The notes beneath the pieces are model-generated. The model was not told where the DNA came from. It did not search any database and saw only the letters and a list, made by a program, of their open reading frames with translations. Shown here one piece after another: positions 1-11,850 of a stretch of DNA of 64,000 bases. The position numbers and the translations under genes were made by a program. Position 1 is the first letter of the stretch, and every line of letters starts with the position of its first letter. The stretch is from Ptychodera flava (taxonomy: Eukaryota; Hemichordata; Enteropneusta; Ptychoderidae), in assembly GCF_041260155.1 (NCBI RefSeq), contig NC_091930.1, positions 16,784,656 to 16,848,655 on the forward strand. Reading direction: 5' to 3'.

Positions 1-189
1 GCATAAATAAGTATCCAAATCCAACAGAAGCAAGGCAGATATTGGACATTCAGAAATGAAGTTTAGCCATAGATACTGCATGGCATAGGCAGTTAGCTAG
101 ACTAAGAATTAACATCTGGATTGACAAGTCTGCCAGTGTCGTGCAGTATTTATAGCTAAATATCCTCTCCAGAAAGTTCTAACATCACG

Positions 190-780
190 TATTACAGTTT
201 CGTGCTTGGAGGGAACTCTGAAAGATATGCCATTATTATTTAAGTTACGCGCCTGAAGGGAGCACCGAAAAATGCAACTGAATGATGAATTGTGGCTGGC
301 ACGATGCATTCTAGGAAAGTATGAGCCCGTGTCGAAAGTCAAAAACACACTGACACCCCGTATTGGGCATTTCAAAACATGGTGACTCCCGTATCATTAA
401 AGACAAAAACAGACTGACCCCTCCTGAATCCACCCCACCCCCTGGCCGAAGAAACTGACAGTCCCTAATAGCCGAAGGCATTGATTTTACCAGGGGAATG
501 CCATGCTGTAAATGCCGCATGATGTTGACCGATCGATAAGGGACTGGTCAGCTCAGTTTCTTCGGCCTGGAGGGAGGTTGTGGATTCACGGGAGGTCACC
601 CTGTTTTTGAATTTGGTGATGGGGGTCACAATGTTTTGAATTTCGACACGGACTTTGCCTAAACTGCATCGTGCCAGTCACGAATTTCATCATTCAGCTG
701 CGTTTTTCGGCGTCTTTCGGGCGCGTAACTTTAGTAATCAGACAAATTTTTCAGTGCGCCCTTCGGGCTCGTGACCTCAC
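190..780. repeat. Large imperfect inverted repeat (fold-back element)
   Basis: Left arm about 190-440 and right arm about 545-775 are imperfect reverse complements; shared words include CTGGCACGATGCA, CGTGTCGAAA and GGCCGAAGAAACTGA. No clear target-site duplication was found because the right side runs into a TA tract. A partial third copy of the arm motif follows at about 870-910, and a fragment resembling the loop-proximal part lies near 1705-1730. Short open frames here are by-products of the repeat. Confidence 0.7.
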
Positions 781-788
781 TATATCAG

Positions 789-870
<82 letters not shown>

Positions 871-1550
871 CCCCCTCTTCAGGCGCGGTACTTTCATAAA
901 TCAGAGATATATAGGCCTATCAGAGATATGTTGATGTTTGCAAATTGAAAGTCTGTTTTGTAAAATGTACTAACCATTATGAAATCTGCAGTTCATATGT
1001 AAAGCATGACAAATTTCCGATACTTTTCTGTTTTCTCTATGAGATCTCAATGTACGAAAGCATTCTGAGGATGCAACTATTTTCCTTTGTGTCACAGGTT
1101 TACTGTATATAGGTGCTTTTTTCATCACTAAAATAATAGTTAACAAAAGGCATTTTTGTCATTATATCTATGCTTGTATGATTTCAATGTAAAAGTAAAA
1201 GGTCCTCTCAGACACTGCACATATCAGATTTAGCTACAACTTCTAAAAGTAGCTCGCTATGGCTTCTCTGGAGGTGTAATTGGTGGCTGACAAGTCAAAA
1301 CAACCATCAAAGTTCTTGATTTTCTGCTTTTCTCTCTTTGATATTAATGATTGACATCCAAAAGTGTGGAATACATTCACAGCTCATTCAAAATATTGAC
1401 ACTTTGAAATCCCTATATGACATGCAACCATTTCATAAAAACACAGTTAAAACACAGAATGACTGAATGTTTAACATATGCCCCCAAATTACATATATAT
1501 TTAAAATATATATATTTAATATTTAATTTTTATATATATATATATATATA

Positions 1551-1631
<81 letters not shown>

Positions 1632-1700
1632 ATTGCATTTTGACGTGAATATTGCACTTTTGACGTCGGCAAAAAAATAATCCCCCCCCCCCCCCCCCCC
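789..1700. repeat. TA microsatellites and a C homopolymer
   Basis: A TA run at 789-867, a second TA-rich run at about 1531-1630, and 19 C in a row at 1682-1700. The sequence between is AT-rich with no gene I can recognise. These tracts are prone to assembly and length error. Confidence 0.9.
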
Positions 1701-2211
1701 AGCTGAAGAAACTTACCAGTCTCTAATCTCGAAGCTGACTCAGCCGGTATACAATAATAGGTGCACGTTACATTTTCCGGATCGTAGTCTTATTTGAATC
1801 ACAGAATTTCGATTGCTTTATTGATACGATTATCACTGGAACCTAAGATATATAATCAAACTGCACCTGTACAGCTCTGCATTTACCCTACAAGCTAGTC
1901 TACATCACGTTGAGTAGTATTTTTGAAAAGTAATGTATGCTTCTACTGAGAGTTTGTCTGTGCTTCAGAAAAACAGTGATATCAATAAAGTAATCGAGAC
2001 GTAATATGATTCAAATCAGACATTCATCCCACAAGTATGTCAAACTACATTGTTTCGATCAATTGTACCATATATATATTACAGGCAGAGAGGTGAATAT
2101 TGCTCAAGCTATTGGCGACCTTGAGAGAACTAAGATCACGGGTCCAGGTCCATCAGAGGAGAGTGAACGCACAAGTCGTTCAACATTAGAACATGCGTCA
2201 CATTAGAACCT

Positions 2212-4462
2212 ATGTACTCTTACCCTGATTTCAAAATTGACCCCTCTCACACGAAAAAGTGCACTCCAGAAGATTCACCAAAACGTATCCGAACACAAGG
2301 AAGAGCCAGTTTCTGTTCCTCGCAAAAATTCGAATCTCAATTCAAGCCTGCTAAGTCACTCACAGCAGCAAAAACCCCGACTGCTGACTCAATTAAGAGA
2401 GATTGTACTATTCCTTGCTCATTGAGTAAGGCAAAACAAGCGCCTCCAAAGATATTCAAGGTGTTACGATCCACAACACGTGCTACATATCGACAGAGAA
2501 ACAGAAGTAGTGCTGACAAGTACGACAAGAAAATTCGTGTTAGACTTGCCGGGTTAGAAAGAAGACGTGCTCTTACACATATAGTCAAATCAAAAGTCAA
2601 AGGTATGTCAGTTCCAATATTGCACGTTATTTGTGAATCGAAATTGATAGCAAAACACGTTTCAATGAGGGACATCGCTTTACATGACATTCCTGGCACG
2701 TCATTGTCTGTATAATCTTTTTCCAAAAAAGTGGAAAATATAGCTAAACATTTTGTCAAAAAAATTACGGAGACAAAACCTGGGGCTGTAGGATCTGAAA
2801 CAAAAAGTTTAAAAGATAGATCATAGAATTCGATCACATCAAATATGTGTCAATCGATTTCCTTGACTGCCATATGAAGCGTATATTACATTACAGCATA
2901 GACCTTAAAAACGTTTTTTAAGGTCTATGATTACAGCGAGCGAGGCTTTTCAATTTTAATATTTTTTCAGTGGAATTGAGATTTGTTCTGCAAAATCCGT
3001 TGAACGATGGAAAGCGTTTCGAAGATTTATCTTTTACCGAGCACTTTCATTTGATTTTATGGCAGATGATTCGTTTTCCAAGCTGGACCGTTTATTGTTC
3101 TCCTTAAATAGCATTTATAATAACACGCAACATGCTTGTTCCGCGTTGTAGAATACGTCACGTGACAAGAAAAATATGTCTAGTACCCACCAGAATCGAA
3201 AAGATGACTTCAGAGGGTATTTTGAATGGTTATTTCCCTGGGAAACATTTTAGACCAAATTAGAAAAAGTGCCCGGTCACGTGACCGTAGTGTCGTTTGC
3301 AGATTTGAAACACTGGCGCCAGGGATGCGCAACGAGCCTCTCTCTAAAACAACAGGATTTTCTATTTCAACAGCGTAGGAACTTGAAAAGCTCATCGACA
3401 AAATAGATCAAGTGCAACCAAGAATGTTGCTAGGTATGCGTATAATGTATTTTGGAAGAAAGTGGTACCACTGTTACCGCTGTAGAGAGGTCGCCGAGTA
3501 AACTTGTCACTATGGATTGTTGCGGTGTACAATATCAAAACACATTAACCACAACATAATACAACATGTGAGTGTAGCGTGTTGTAAAGCACATACAATC
3601 TGTCCTTCATTCTGTCTATAGCGCCCGTTTATTACATTATTATACCGAGAAACACATCGTTATACCTCTCGACAAACGGCCTCGGGAATACCGGTGTGTT
3701 GCTGGTACGCACGGCACTTCATGGTAATAAACGGGCGGTATAACCCTCATGACCAGGTAATAAGTGTTTACTAGCAACTGCTCAGATGTACAGATAATTT
3801 GTGTTTTGTATGTATTTATTCTTCTTGTATTCGTCATGTATAGCGCCCTGAGAGGTATGCGTAGTGCGCTTAAGAGTTTTTAAATAATATCAATAATATT
3901 ATCTTTTAAAATACGAATGCCAGCAAAAATCGTTTGGCAGCATTCTGATATAATTTTTCGAACAATTTTTCATGATACAGAGCAAAAACAACGAGAAAGT
4001 ACATAATGCTAGCTAGCTGGAGAACCGTTAAAACGTTTATAACAGCTTTGACGAGCTAAACATATCATTGTTTCAGATGAGAGAAAGAAAGCGTCAACTT
4101 GAAAGTTTTTTGTTTAACAACGTAAGTTTCATTTAGCACATCAAAATACCGTTGCTCTCATTTTCAATTTTGTTTCTTTAGCTCCCAAATCAAGTGCAGC
4201 AAGTTCTGCGGAAGCAATTCGATCTTGCAAATTTAGATATCGACGCTCAATTTCTCCAAAAATAGATAAGAAACATCCACTGTCACGGAGGCTAAAGAAA
4301 ATCTACAGGTACTTGATCACGCGTCAAGGTCGACTACCTTGCATCGCTTACAGGAAAATAGACACAATAATCAACAAGCTATCACATCAAGGTATCAAGA
4401 CAGTGAGCTATCAACCCACTGGCCATGAACGAAAGATATTGCCTATAATCGTAAGAGCATGA
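2212..4462 (+). CDS. Unrecognised basic protein, two exons inferred by splicing
   Basis: I do not recognise this gene. Exon A is open from 2167 (first ATG 2212) and ends at 2602 in phase 1 before a GTATGT donor. Exon B runs 4182-4462 after a T-rich acceptor; its first two bases complete an Ala codon and the frame stays open for about 92 codons to TGA. The phase match across the 1.6-kb intron and the Lys/Arg/Ser-rich character shared by both halves support a real transcript. The predicted product is about 224 aa, strongly basic, with no signal peptide or membrane segment; its C-terminal part contains LSRRLKKIYRYLITRQGR. A GTAAGA at 4451 could be a donor leading to more exons. Another open frame (2086-2206, frame 2) after a possible acceptor at 2084-2085 may be an upstream piece, so the start is uncertain. 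Confidence 0.4.
3622..3737. repeat. Short hairpin element
   Basis: CGCCCGTTTATTAC at 3622 is mirrored by GTAATAAACGGGCG ending at 3737, with weaker pairing continuing inward. It lies inside the inferred intron of the unrecognised gene. Probably a miniature fold-back element. Confidence 0.6.
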
Positions 4463-6492
4463 TGAGTGACTACCATTCTTCATCTGGCTGATAAAATTGC
4501 CATTCAATTCTTTCCTCTCGAGGATCAAGGACCAGCATACTATAAAAGTAGTACATGCAGGTCAATATCTATTATGTTATAAATACTTCTTCTGATGACT
4601 GCAAAATGCATTCTCGTCCCTGGAATTAAAGAATCCCTTCATGGCCATATCTGGGTATTACTATATTGCGAATACTTTGTCCGACACTTTCTTTCTTTTC
4701 ACTGAGGGTATTTAAAGTTTTTACAAATAGGTGGAAACTGTTCTTTTGCAGGAAAACGTGAAAAGAAAAAAGCTTTACCCTCTTTACGAATGATATCATT
4801 GTTCATGGTCAGAGAGCTGACCAAAATTCATGAATAACCGGTAAATTTGTCAGAGTCCGGTTATAAATTAACTAATTGCAATTAACATAGTGATACACAT
4901 TGTTCTTCATGTACAGCTGATATGGTATACACGGTAGCCATGTATAGATAGTGCTATAGTCAAGAAAAGGCTTAGTATGTGCAGTATCAGTAGTATCATA
5001 TAATCATTTGACTCGCCTGGAATCGAATGGAAATACTTTTTTGGTCTGTGACAAGTAAATAGTCAATAGAACTTCAGGCTTTGTGATCGTTTCCCCAAAA
5101 TCATAACGTCACGGCATGATCACCCTTTTACGGTATCTTGAACATTAGTGTCGGTATCAACTGTGGGCGTTAACATTTGGCATTTAGTAGGATTTTTTTT
5201 ATGGCATAGAACTAAAAAAAAAATATTTGCCGAAATATGACATGCAATACGGACACATTTTAGGGGATTCCGAAGCAGTAATGCTGTAGTTGTTATAAAA
5301 GCGAATAATCATGTACCATTGCTGTATTATACCAAGCATCCGATCAACAATCCATTTTAAACTTAATTTTTATGAGATCGTATAGCTGTAAGTGCGCAAC
5401 ATTTACAGGGCATCGATTTTGGGCATTGATTTATGTGGACTGCATGGATTCTGCAGAAAATCTCAAATTTGTGATCCCTGAAACGATATTGTTAAGCTTA
5501 GATCAGATTTTTATTTCTAACAAAGTTGCCTTCAATGACGATCGAAGATTTTCCTGTGAATTGTCATCAACTCAGTGGATTCATTCACTATCTCATAAAA
5601 GTGTCATCATATTTACCAACTGCCATCATTCAACACCGAAAGTGGAATTTCGTGCGAGCAACTCAAGATATTCACTCATTGACATTGTCACCAGATTTGC
5701 GGCATGTTGCTAAAAGAAACTGGCGACAGAGTTCAATTGTGAACCAAGTTGTTACTGTGTTAACGTTATTGTTAATGTTTGACAAAATCTACTTATTGGA
5801 AAGTTTGAACGTTTTAAAATCGATGACAAGGTATGACCAAATTTAATTTTTCTTTAATGTCGGAAGAATATATGATTGCATTGCAAAGCAAACTAATGAA
5901 TGATGTTAAATGAGTAAAGAAATGATCTAAATTTATTTTTCGTTTGATGCAAACGACTGAAAGTGTTACCTTTGTATGCATTTGTGTATTTTATGTCTTT
6001 AAATATCACTGTCATATCAGCAAATGACAGCAGCATTGAACAGACGAGCGAAAATTTAAAAATCAAAGTGAGATTTTCATTCCCCCACGTCATATGGCTA
6101 TGATGATAAAAAAGAATATAATACAATCGAAAAAGCTTTTTTCCGGAACTCAATCAGTCCATGGCACCTCAAAAATAGAGTATTGTAAAATATCATCATT
6201 TGCACAATACACAAAGCCGACATGCCAAGGAACCCATTAACTAAATTTGAAAGCTATTGGACTAGCATTTATGAAAAATTTGTTTTTCTGACAACAGTCC
6301 TTCCATTAACAAAACGATGAGAAAACTGCTCTAAATTTTTTTCATGTACAGTGAAAATTTCATAATAATTATAACAAGTCGAAATTAAATCATTTTTAGG
6401 AGCCAATCAATACCTTTGAAAGCTATTACTAAAGATATTCTGAAAAATATTGTTTTTCCAAAATGACAAATTTAAGCCAAATGTTTACACAT
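4463..6492. other. Gene-poor AT-rich stretch
   Basis: Two overlapping open frames at 5372-5846 (113 and 106 codons) show no domain, no codon character unlike background and no convincing splice partners. I see no RNA gene or clear mobile element. Confidence 0.5.
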
Positions 6493-6496
6493 TTAA

Positions 6497-7124
6497 GGCG
6501 ATACCGAAGGATTCAAAGCGGGCGTTGGTTGCTATCGCTGGCAACGTTCCAAACGCGCACTATTGCACGTGCAACACCTTACCTTTCCGTTGTTTTCTAT
6601 GGATTTTCGAGTCCTGGTATTTTGAAAATGCTCAAAATCTTTCAACTCTCTCAATTGTTAACCAATTTAGCTGATTTTTGGTAGGATAATTGAAATCATG
6701 CATGAAAATATAGATAAGCATGCGTTTCTAAAAATTCCCGACTGTTTATGAGATATCGCCGTAAACCCCTTCAAAATTTCACAAAATGACGCAGTAGATA
6801 TTTTCCTGGTCAAAAATCGTTTGTACTTAAACGGGTAATCTAACCCATGCTAGGGGCTCCAAATAGATATCTCATGTGTTAATTCTGAAATTTTGGAAAA
6901 TTTGGTGTAGATTTGTAGGAGCTGCAATGTTTTAAAATAGAGCTGTGAAAATTTGTATATGTGTGACGTCACTGACCAATCGCGCGACAAACCTGCGTAT
7001 TTTGGAATAGTATGGTTCTGTAGATCTTTATGCAAAGAAAACCATGAAAACTTTGCATTTTGATTGATTTTGGAAATTACCCTTAGCAACCGTTGCTTAG
7101 CAATTTGAATCCTTCGGTATAATC
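6497..7124. mobile_element. Non-autonomous TIR element flanked by TTAA
   Basis: Ends share ATACCGAAGGATTCAAA in inverted orientation, followed by weaker pairing. The element is flanked by TTAA at 6493-6496 and 7125-7128, the target duplication of piggyBac and Kolobok superfamilies. At 628 bp with no transposase frame, it is a miniature derivative. Superfamily assignment is inference. Confidence 0.7.
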
Positions 7125-7304
7125 TTAAATTCTTTCAATATTTCAATATACGCTTATCTGGTGATTCTAAATACCTAAATCCAAATCAAGGCTAATAAGA
7201 CAAGTCGTTCCGTAAGGAAAAAATTTCGACAAAAAATGTTCTTTAAAATCCAAATAAGCGGATGTTTTGCTAATTTGAAGAAATATATAATGTCATGGTT
7301 TTTT

Positions 7305-7410
7305 CTCTGTTTGATGTCATCGTATACGAGTGTTTTTTGCGGAACCGTACGACTTCGAGAAAGTTGTACGGCTCCGTGAAATCATATGCATACGATGACA
7401 TCAAACAGAG
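7305..7410. repeat. Two-stage perfect hairpin
   Basis: Outer arms of 21 bp (7305-7325 and 7390-7410) are perfect reverse complements. A second stem of 12 bp with one mismatch (7340-7351 with 7365-7376) sits inside. No flanking duplication was seen. Confidence 0.75.
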
Positions 7411-8238
7411 CAAAATTCCATGTAGTATATATTTATTTCACGAACAGTCTTCATACTTTTAACTTGATGTGGCTGGATCAAAATTGTTGGTACAGATTAC
7501 AAAAATATTGGCGCTATCATCAGAGTTTTATTTCCCTTGACTACTTTCATTCAATAAATAAGACGGCATATCACCAAGGAGATATTGAAATTATTTACCA
7601 AGTATTTTGATATTCGTTCATTCATTCGATCAAGTCGAAGATTTGATACATGCCATCTTTACCAAACAGACCATCCAGATTCTATCAAGTGAACTTGTCA
7701 ATCACTCTCTCGCGCTGCCATAACGTCAAAGCAAGTTGGCAATTGGCAGGCAGAGAGGTTTTAGAGCGTGCGACTGACATCTACTTTGTATCATACGAGA
7801 GAGGGACTTTTCTTTTCCTTCCTGTATGCTACGTTGAAATGCAAAGTATAATCTGGGCAAAACACAGATTACTGCATACAATGCTTATTTTAATAAATTC
7901 AGTTGCAACAATACATGACACATTGGTCTTAACTTCTACAGTGAGGTTGAAAATTGACATTTTTCTACGAATTTTCAGGTGACATTGAAATCTGACATAT
8001 GTTCAACAGAAGAAAATATAGAAATGGCTGATGTATTTCAAAAATGTTTGCTGAATTAATAGAGGTTGTAATTTAAAATATCTTCGTTTTTTTTTTATTT
8101 TTCATTCACTAAATTTCAAGCAGGTTTAAATTGTATTAGCGCTATCATGATGTGCAAAGCAGTTGATGTATGGATTTCAATATTTCTTGTACATTATCAG
8201 TCATTCAGTGTACATAAAATTACTGTGGTAAAAAAAAT
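7411..8238. other. Stretch without a recognised gene
   Basis: One 110-codon open frame (7650-7982, +) has no recognisable domain and no splice context that I trust. The rest is AT-rich with nothing identifiable. Confidence 0.4.
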
Positions 8239-9065
8239 CAGTCCGGGGCGTTTCCAAAATTGGCGACTTATTATGATAATTAATGTGTATTCCGCCAATC
8301 ATCAACCAGATTACGTCATTAATAAAGTAGAGGTCACGCCCTGGTCACAATGATCGGCAGGTTTTGGCCGCTTATTAAGCCTCCGTCTTATGAAGTTCGA
8401 CAAATTTCGACTGTTAACATGATTCACGTGTTCTGCACAAGATCATGAGTCCGATAAAGTGAAAAAAATATTTTCGATTCGTGTTTACTGCCAGTTTATC
8501 GATTTCTCTCAAGTACCGATAATCATTTTGTAGATGTTCGTCATCTCTATTAGAAATACTGTTTTCAAGGTATTTGTGTATGTATGCGTATGGCATTTCG
8601 CTAGAAGTAAGAGCGATGTTAGAGCTTTAAAATCAAACCTAACTTGTGATTGTTTGACGCAGACTAAAAATGGTTCGCGATTTTGAAAATGTATGTTGAC
8701 AGATTGGCCACACAACTGTTCGAGATTATGACAGAATACGGCGCGATTAATTGCTATTTCACAAACGACATCCGTATTCCCATGAAATGTGCAACGCCAG
8801 GTGTTTTGGCAAAACCCTTCTTTCACAACGGACAATATTTTTGACAGAGTTCTATGATAATACACAAAACGTTATGTGAATGGTGAAGTGGAGGAGTTTA
8901 TAGCAAGACAGAGTTCAACACACTATGGCGTACGTAACCATGGACGCATGTGGAGGTTGCAAGGAAAAGCAATTTTTACTGATGGCGCGCTGGCCATTGG
9001 TTGACTAATGTTGGGAAAAATATTAAGGTATACAGAGTCGCCAATTTTGGAAATGTCCCGGACTG
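8239..9065. mobile_element. 827-bp element with long terminal inverted repeats
   Basis: The left end CAGTCCGGGGCGTTTCC and the right end (reverse complement CAGTCCGGGACATTTCC) continue together through AAAATTGGCGACT, giving inverted repeats of about 30 bp. AAAT flanks both sides (8235-8238 and 9066-9069), a possible 4-bp target duplication although the left flank is an A run. The minus-strand frame of 118 codons at 8509-8865 lies wholly inside and matches no transposase I know. Confidence 0.7.
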
Positions 9066-9514
9066 AAATCATGGTCTGTTTGAATACAAAATGAGGTAAT
9101 TATTGGTAATATTGAAAATAATTTGTAATTCAAATAAAGTAAAGATATATGACAACAAATTTTCTGTGTCTTGATTTTGCAAAGATAATAGGCCTATTCT
9201 CCACTATTAATGATGGCTCCTGATTGATCGCTGGAATTTCTGTATTTTGATTCAGTTAATGTACGGCCAATCCGGATTGTCCACATAACTATTTTAAGTT
9301 TTCAATCATGCCTGCCAGTGTCAATGAATCAAATTCAATTTAAGTTTTTTGAATATTTTACTGAATTACCTTTCTGGAAATACTTTATCTAATAAACATC
9401 CTTTGTTCAAAGAAATTGAAGGTCCTTCTGAAGGAAATCGAGAGAAAACCAGATATGAACTGAATATGCTCACGTGTTTTACAACAGGTTCATTAATAGT
9501 AGTGCGCTTCACAG

Positions 9515-10930
9515 AACAATGAGATATATGTTATCACTATATGTAGCAGGTTTTTTTCAACTTCCTACAGTACTCTCAGAGTTTAATCATTAATTACAAA
9601 ACTTTATTTAATATGCAAATGAGCTGTTCATTAACTTGACACTGCTCAATGCTTTATGGGACAATTAGATATCCATCAGATCAACATTTGTAGCATGTTT
9701 TATTTAATTTAATGCTGTAATGTTAGAGTAATGTCACTAATTACAAAGTTCATTAAATATGCAAATAAACCCTAAATTAACTTGACACTGTTCAATGATT
9801 CATAGCACAATTAAATATTTATCAAATCAATATCTGTAACACGTTTCACAAAATTTTGGTGCGGAAATTTCAGAGTTATATACCTAATTACAAAGTTTAT
9901 TAAATATGCAAATGAACCCTTAATTAACTTTACACTACTAAATGCTTTACAATACAGTTAGATATTTGTCGTATCAGTATGTGCAGCAGTTTTCATCACA
10001 TTTGATGCTGTTATTTCGGAGTTATATGACTAATTATAAGACTTCATGAAATATGCAAATGAGCTAATTATTAACTTGACACTGCTCAATGCTTCTCAGT
10101 ACAATTGGATATTTATCAGATCAACATCTGTAGCAAGTTTCATCAAATTTAACGCTGTAATTTTGGAGTAATATCACTGATTACAAAGTTCATTAAATAT
10201 GCAAATGAACCCTTAATTAACTTCACACAACTAAATGCTCTACACCACAATTAGATATCTGTCGGATCAGTATCTGCAGCAGATTTCATCACATTTGGTG
10301 CAGTTATTTTGGAGTTATATCACTAATTACAAAACTTCATAAAATATGCAAATGATGTATTTGTTAACTTGACACTGCCAAATGCTTCTCAGTACAATTA
10401 GATATTTATCAAAACAATATCTGTACCCAATTTCACTTACTTGGGTGCAGTAATTTCAGAGTTATATACCTAATTACAAAGTTCATTAAATATGCAAATG
10501 AACCCTTAATTAATTTCACACTACTAAATGCTTTACACTACAGTTAGATATCAGTCGGATCAGTATCTGCAGCAGATTTCATCACATTTGGTAAAGTTAT
10601 ATCGGAGTTATATGACTAATTACAAACCTTCATAAAATATGCAAATGAGCTATTATTAACTTGACACTGCCTAATGCTTCTAAGTATAATTAGATGTATA
10701 TCAGATCAATATTTGTTGCAAGTATCATCAAGTTTGGTGCAGGAATTTCAGAGTTATCTCACTAATAATAAAAGTTCATTAAATATGCAAATGAGAAGAT
10801 AATTGACATGACACTCACAGTATCATCATAATGTTCTGAGATTGTCATCTGTGAAAAGTTTCATGAAATTTTGTGCAGTATTTCTTGATATATGTCTATA
10901 CTGTCATTGCCGTCTCCATAGGGAAACCAT
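9515..10930. repeat. 146/147-bp tandem array with one octamer per unit
   Basis: At least nine diverged units. ATGCAAAT begins at 9613, 9759, 9906, 10053, 10199, 10346, 10492, 10639 and 10785, so spacing is always 146 or 147 bp. Each unit carries AATTACAAA, then TTAA(N)ATATGCAAAT-type sequence, then a TTAACTT.ACACT block. Units fall in two types after the octamer (GAACCC-like or GAGC-like) that partly alternate, suggesting a dimer of about 293 bp. Left and right edges are degenerate. Confidence 0.9.
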
Positions 10931-11195
10931 TGTACGGAAAAAAAACGATATTGCATAACTTCATTAATATGCAAGCCACACTAACCAAAATCTAATCAGT
11001 TCTTGCAAGTAGCATAGGGTACCTGTGTACCAAATCTGACTTGAATCTGTTCAGGCGTTTTTGAGTTATCGTGTAAACAGACAGACAGGACACACACACA
11101 CACACACACACTAACACACACACACACACACACACGGACAGACAGACAGACATCGCTATGACATTAGCCCACGTGTTTACACACGTGAGCTAAAA
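10931..11195. mobile_element. Terminal module of the tandem-array element, AC tract and end hairpin
   Basis: After the array comes a conserved-looking stretch with GTTTTTGAGTTATCGTGTA-like sequence, ACAGACAGACAGG, an AC tract (about 11090-11134), more ACAGACAGAC, then a hairpin (TTAGCCCACGTG at 11165, CACGTGAGCTAA ending 11193). Tandem core plus microsatellite plus terminal hairpin resembles non-autonomous elements with satellite cores, such as Helitron-like or pearl-like elements. The family call is inference. Confidence 0.5.
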
Positions 11196-11519
11196 ATGGT
11201 TCCCTGCCCAATTCTTGAAGCACCTGATGATTTCCTTGAGTTTTATAGCTCTTTACAGATTCATAACCAGTCAATAACCACAGGATACTGAATAAAAGAG
11301 AGTCATTTTTCTGGTTGGTTAAAACTATTTTACAGTTTGTGTGCACAAATAACAGAATGCTTATTAAAAATGGTTTTCACAAATTGCATTTTATAAAATC
11401 ACGAAAGTATAGCCCTTAATTTTATGTATACAAAAAATTTCAATTTGCATGTCCCCCTTGGAAGATATCAAACATTTCATGGAATATTAACAGAATATTG
11501 TAATTTTCATCATAAGAAT

Positions 11520-11850
11520 ACTGACTTGTTCATTCATTTATTTATTCATTTATTTATTGAATTCATCATGCAAGACACAAAAGCCCCTTTACAGGATCAC
11601 ACACTACAAACTGGAGTAGAAGTTCCCTGCTGAATGGGACACCATCATACAAGTGCCATTGAGGCACCATCCTAGATGGTAAGTCAGCTATTCTGGACCC
11701 CTCAAAGTCTCAGAAAAACAGGAGACAGGCAGGTCTTGTGTAGAGTAGATGCTACAACCAAATCTTTGGTGCACCACACATGGGAGTAGCCCTAGCCTTT
11801 AAATGCAACTGTTTCCAGAATTGAAGTGAGCAAGGCTGGTATAAATGGCT
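11520..11850 (-). mobile_element. Retroposon-like repeat, copy 1
   Basis: It starts on the + strand with an ATTT-rich tract, as expected for the tail of a minus-strand SINE or LINE fragment. The same order of words (CATCATRCAA, CCTGCTGAA, ACCATCA, ACAGGAGA, TTTGGTKCACC, GAGTAGCCCT, AAGTGAGCAA) recurs at 12486-12830 in the same orientation. No coding capacity was seen. Confidence 0.6.

Noticed and set aside
5372-5846. Overlapping frames of 113 and 106 codons as a gene
   Set aside because: No domain and no supporting splice sites; two frames open at once points to chance.
7650-7982. 110-codon frame as a small gene
   Set aside because: No homology I recognise and no promoter or splice support; kept only as a remark.
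8509-8865. 118-codon minus-strand frame as a gene
   Set aside because: It lies wholly inside the 827-bp inverted-repeat element and has no recognisable domain.
9515-10930. Evenly spaced repeats considered as a CRISPR array
   Set aside because: The whole unit repeats, there are no unique spacers, and the window is animal DNA with introns.
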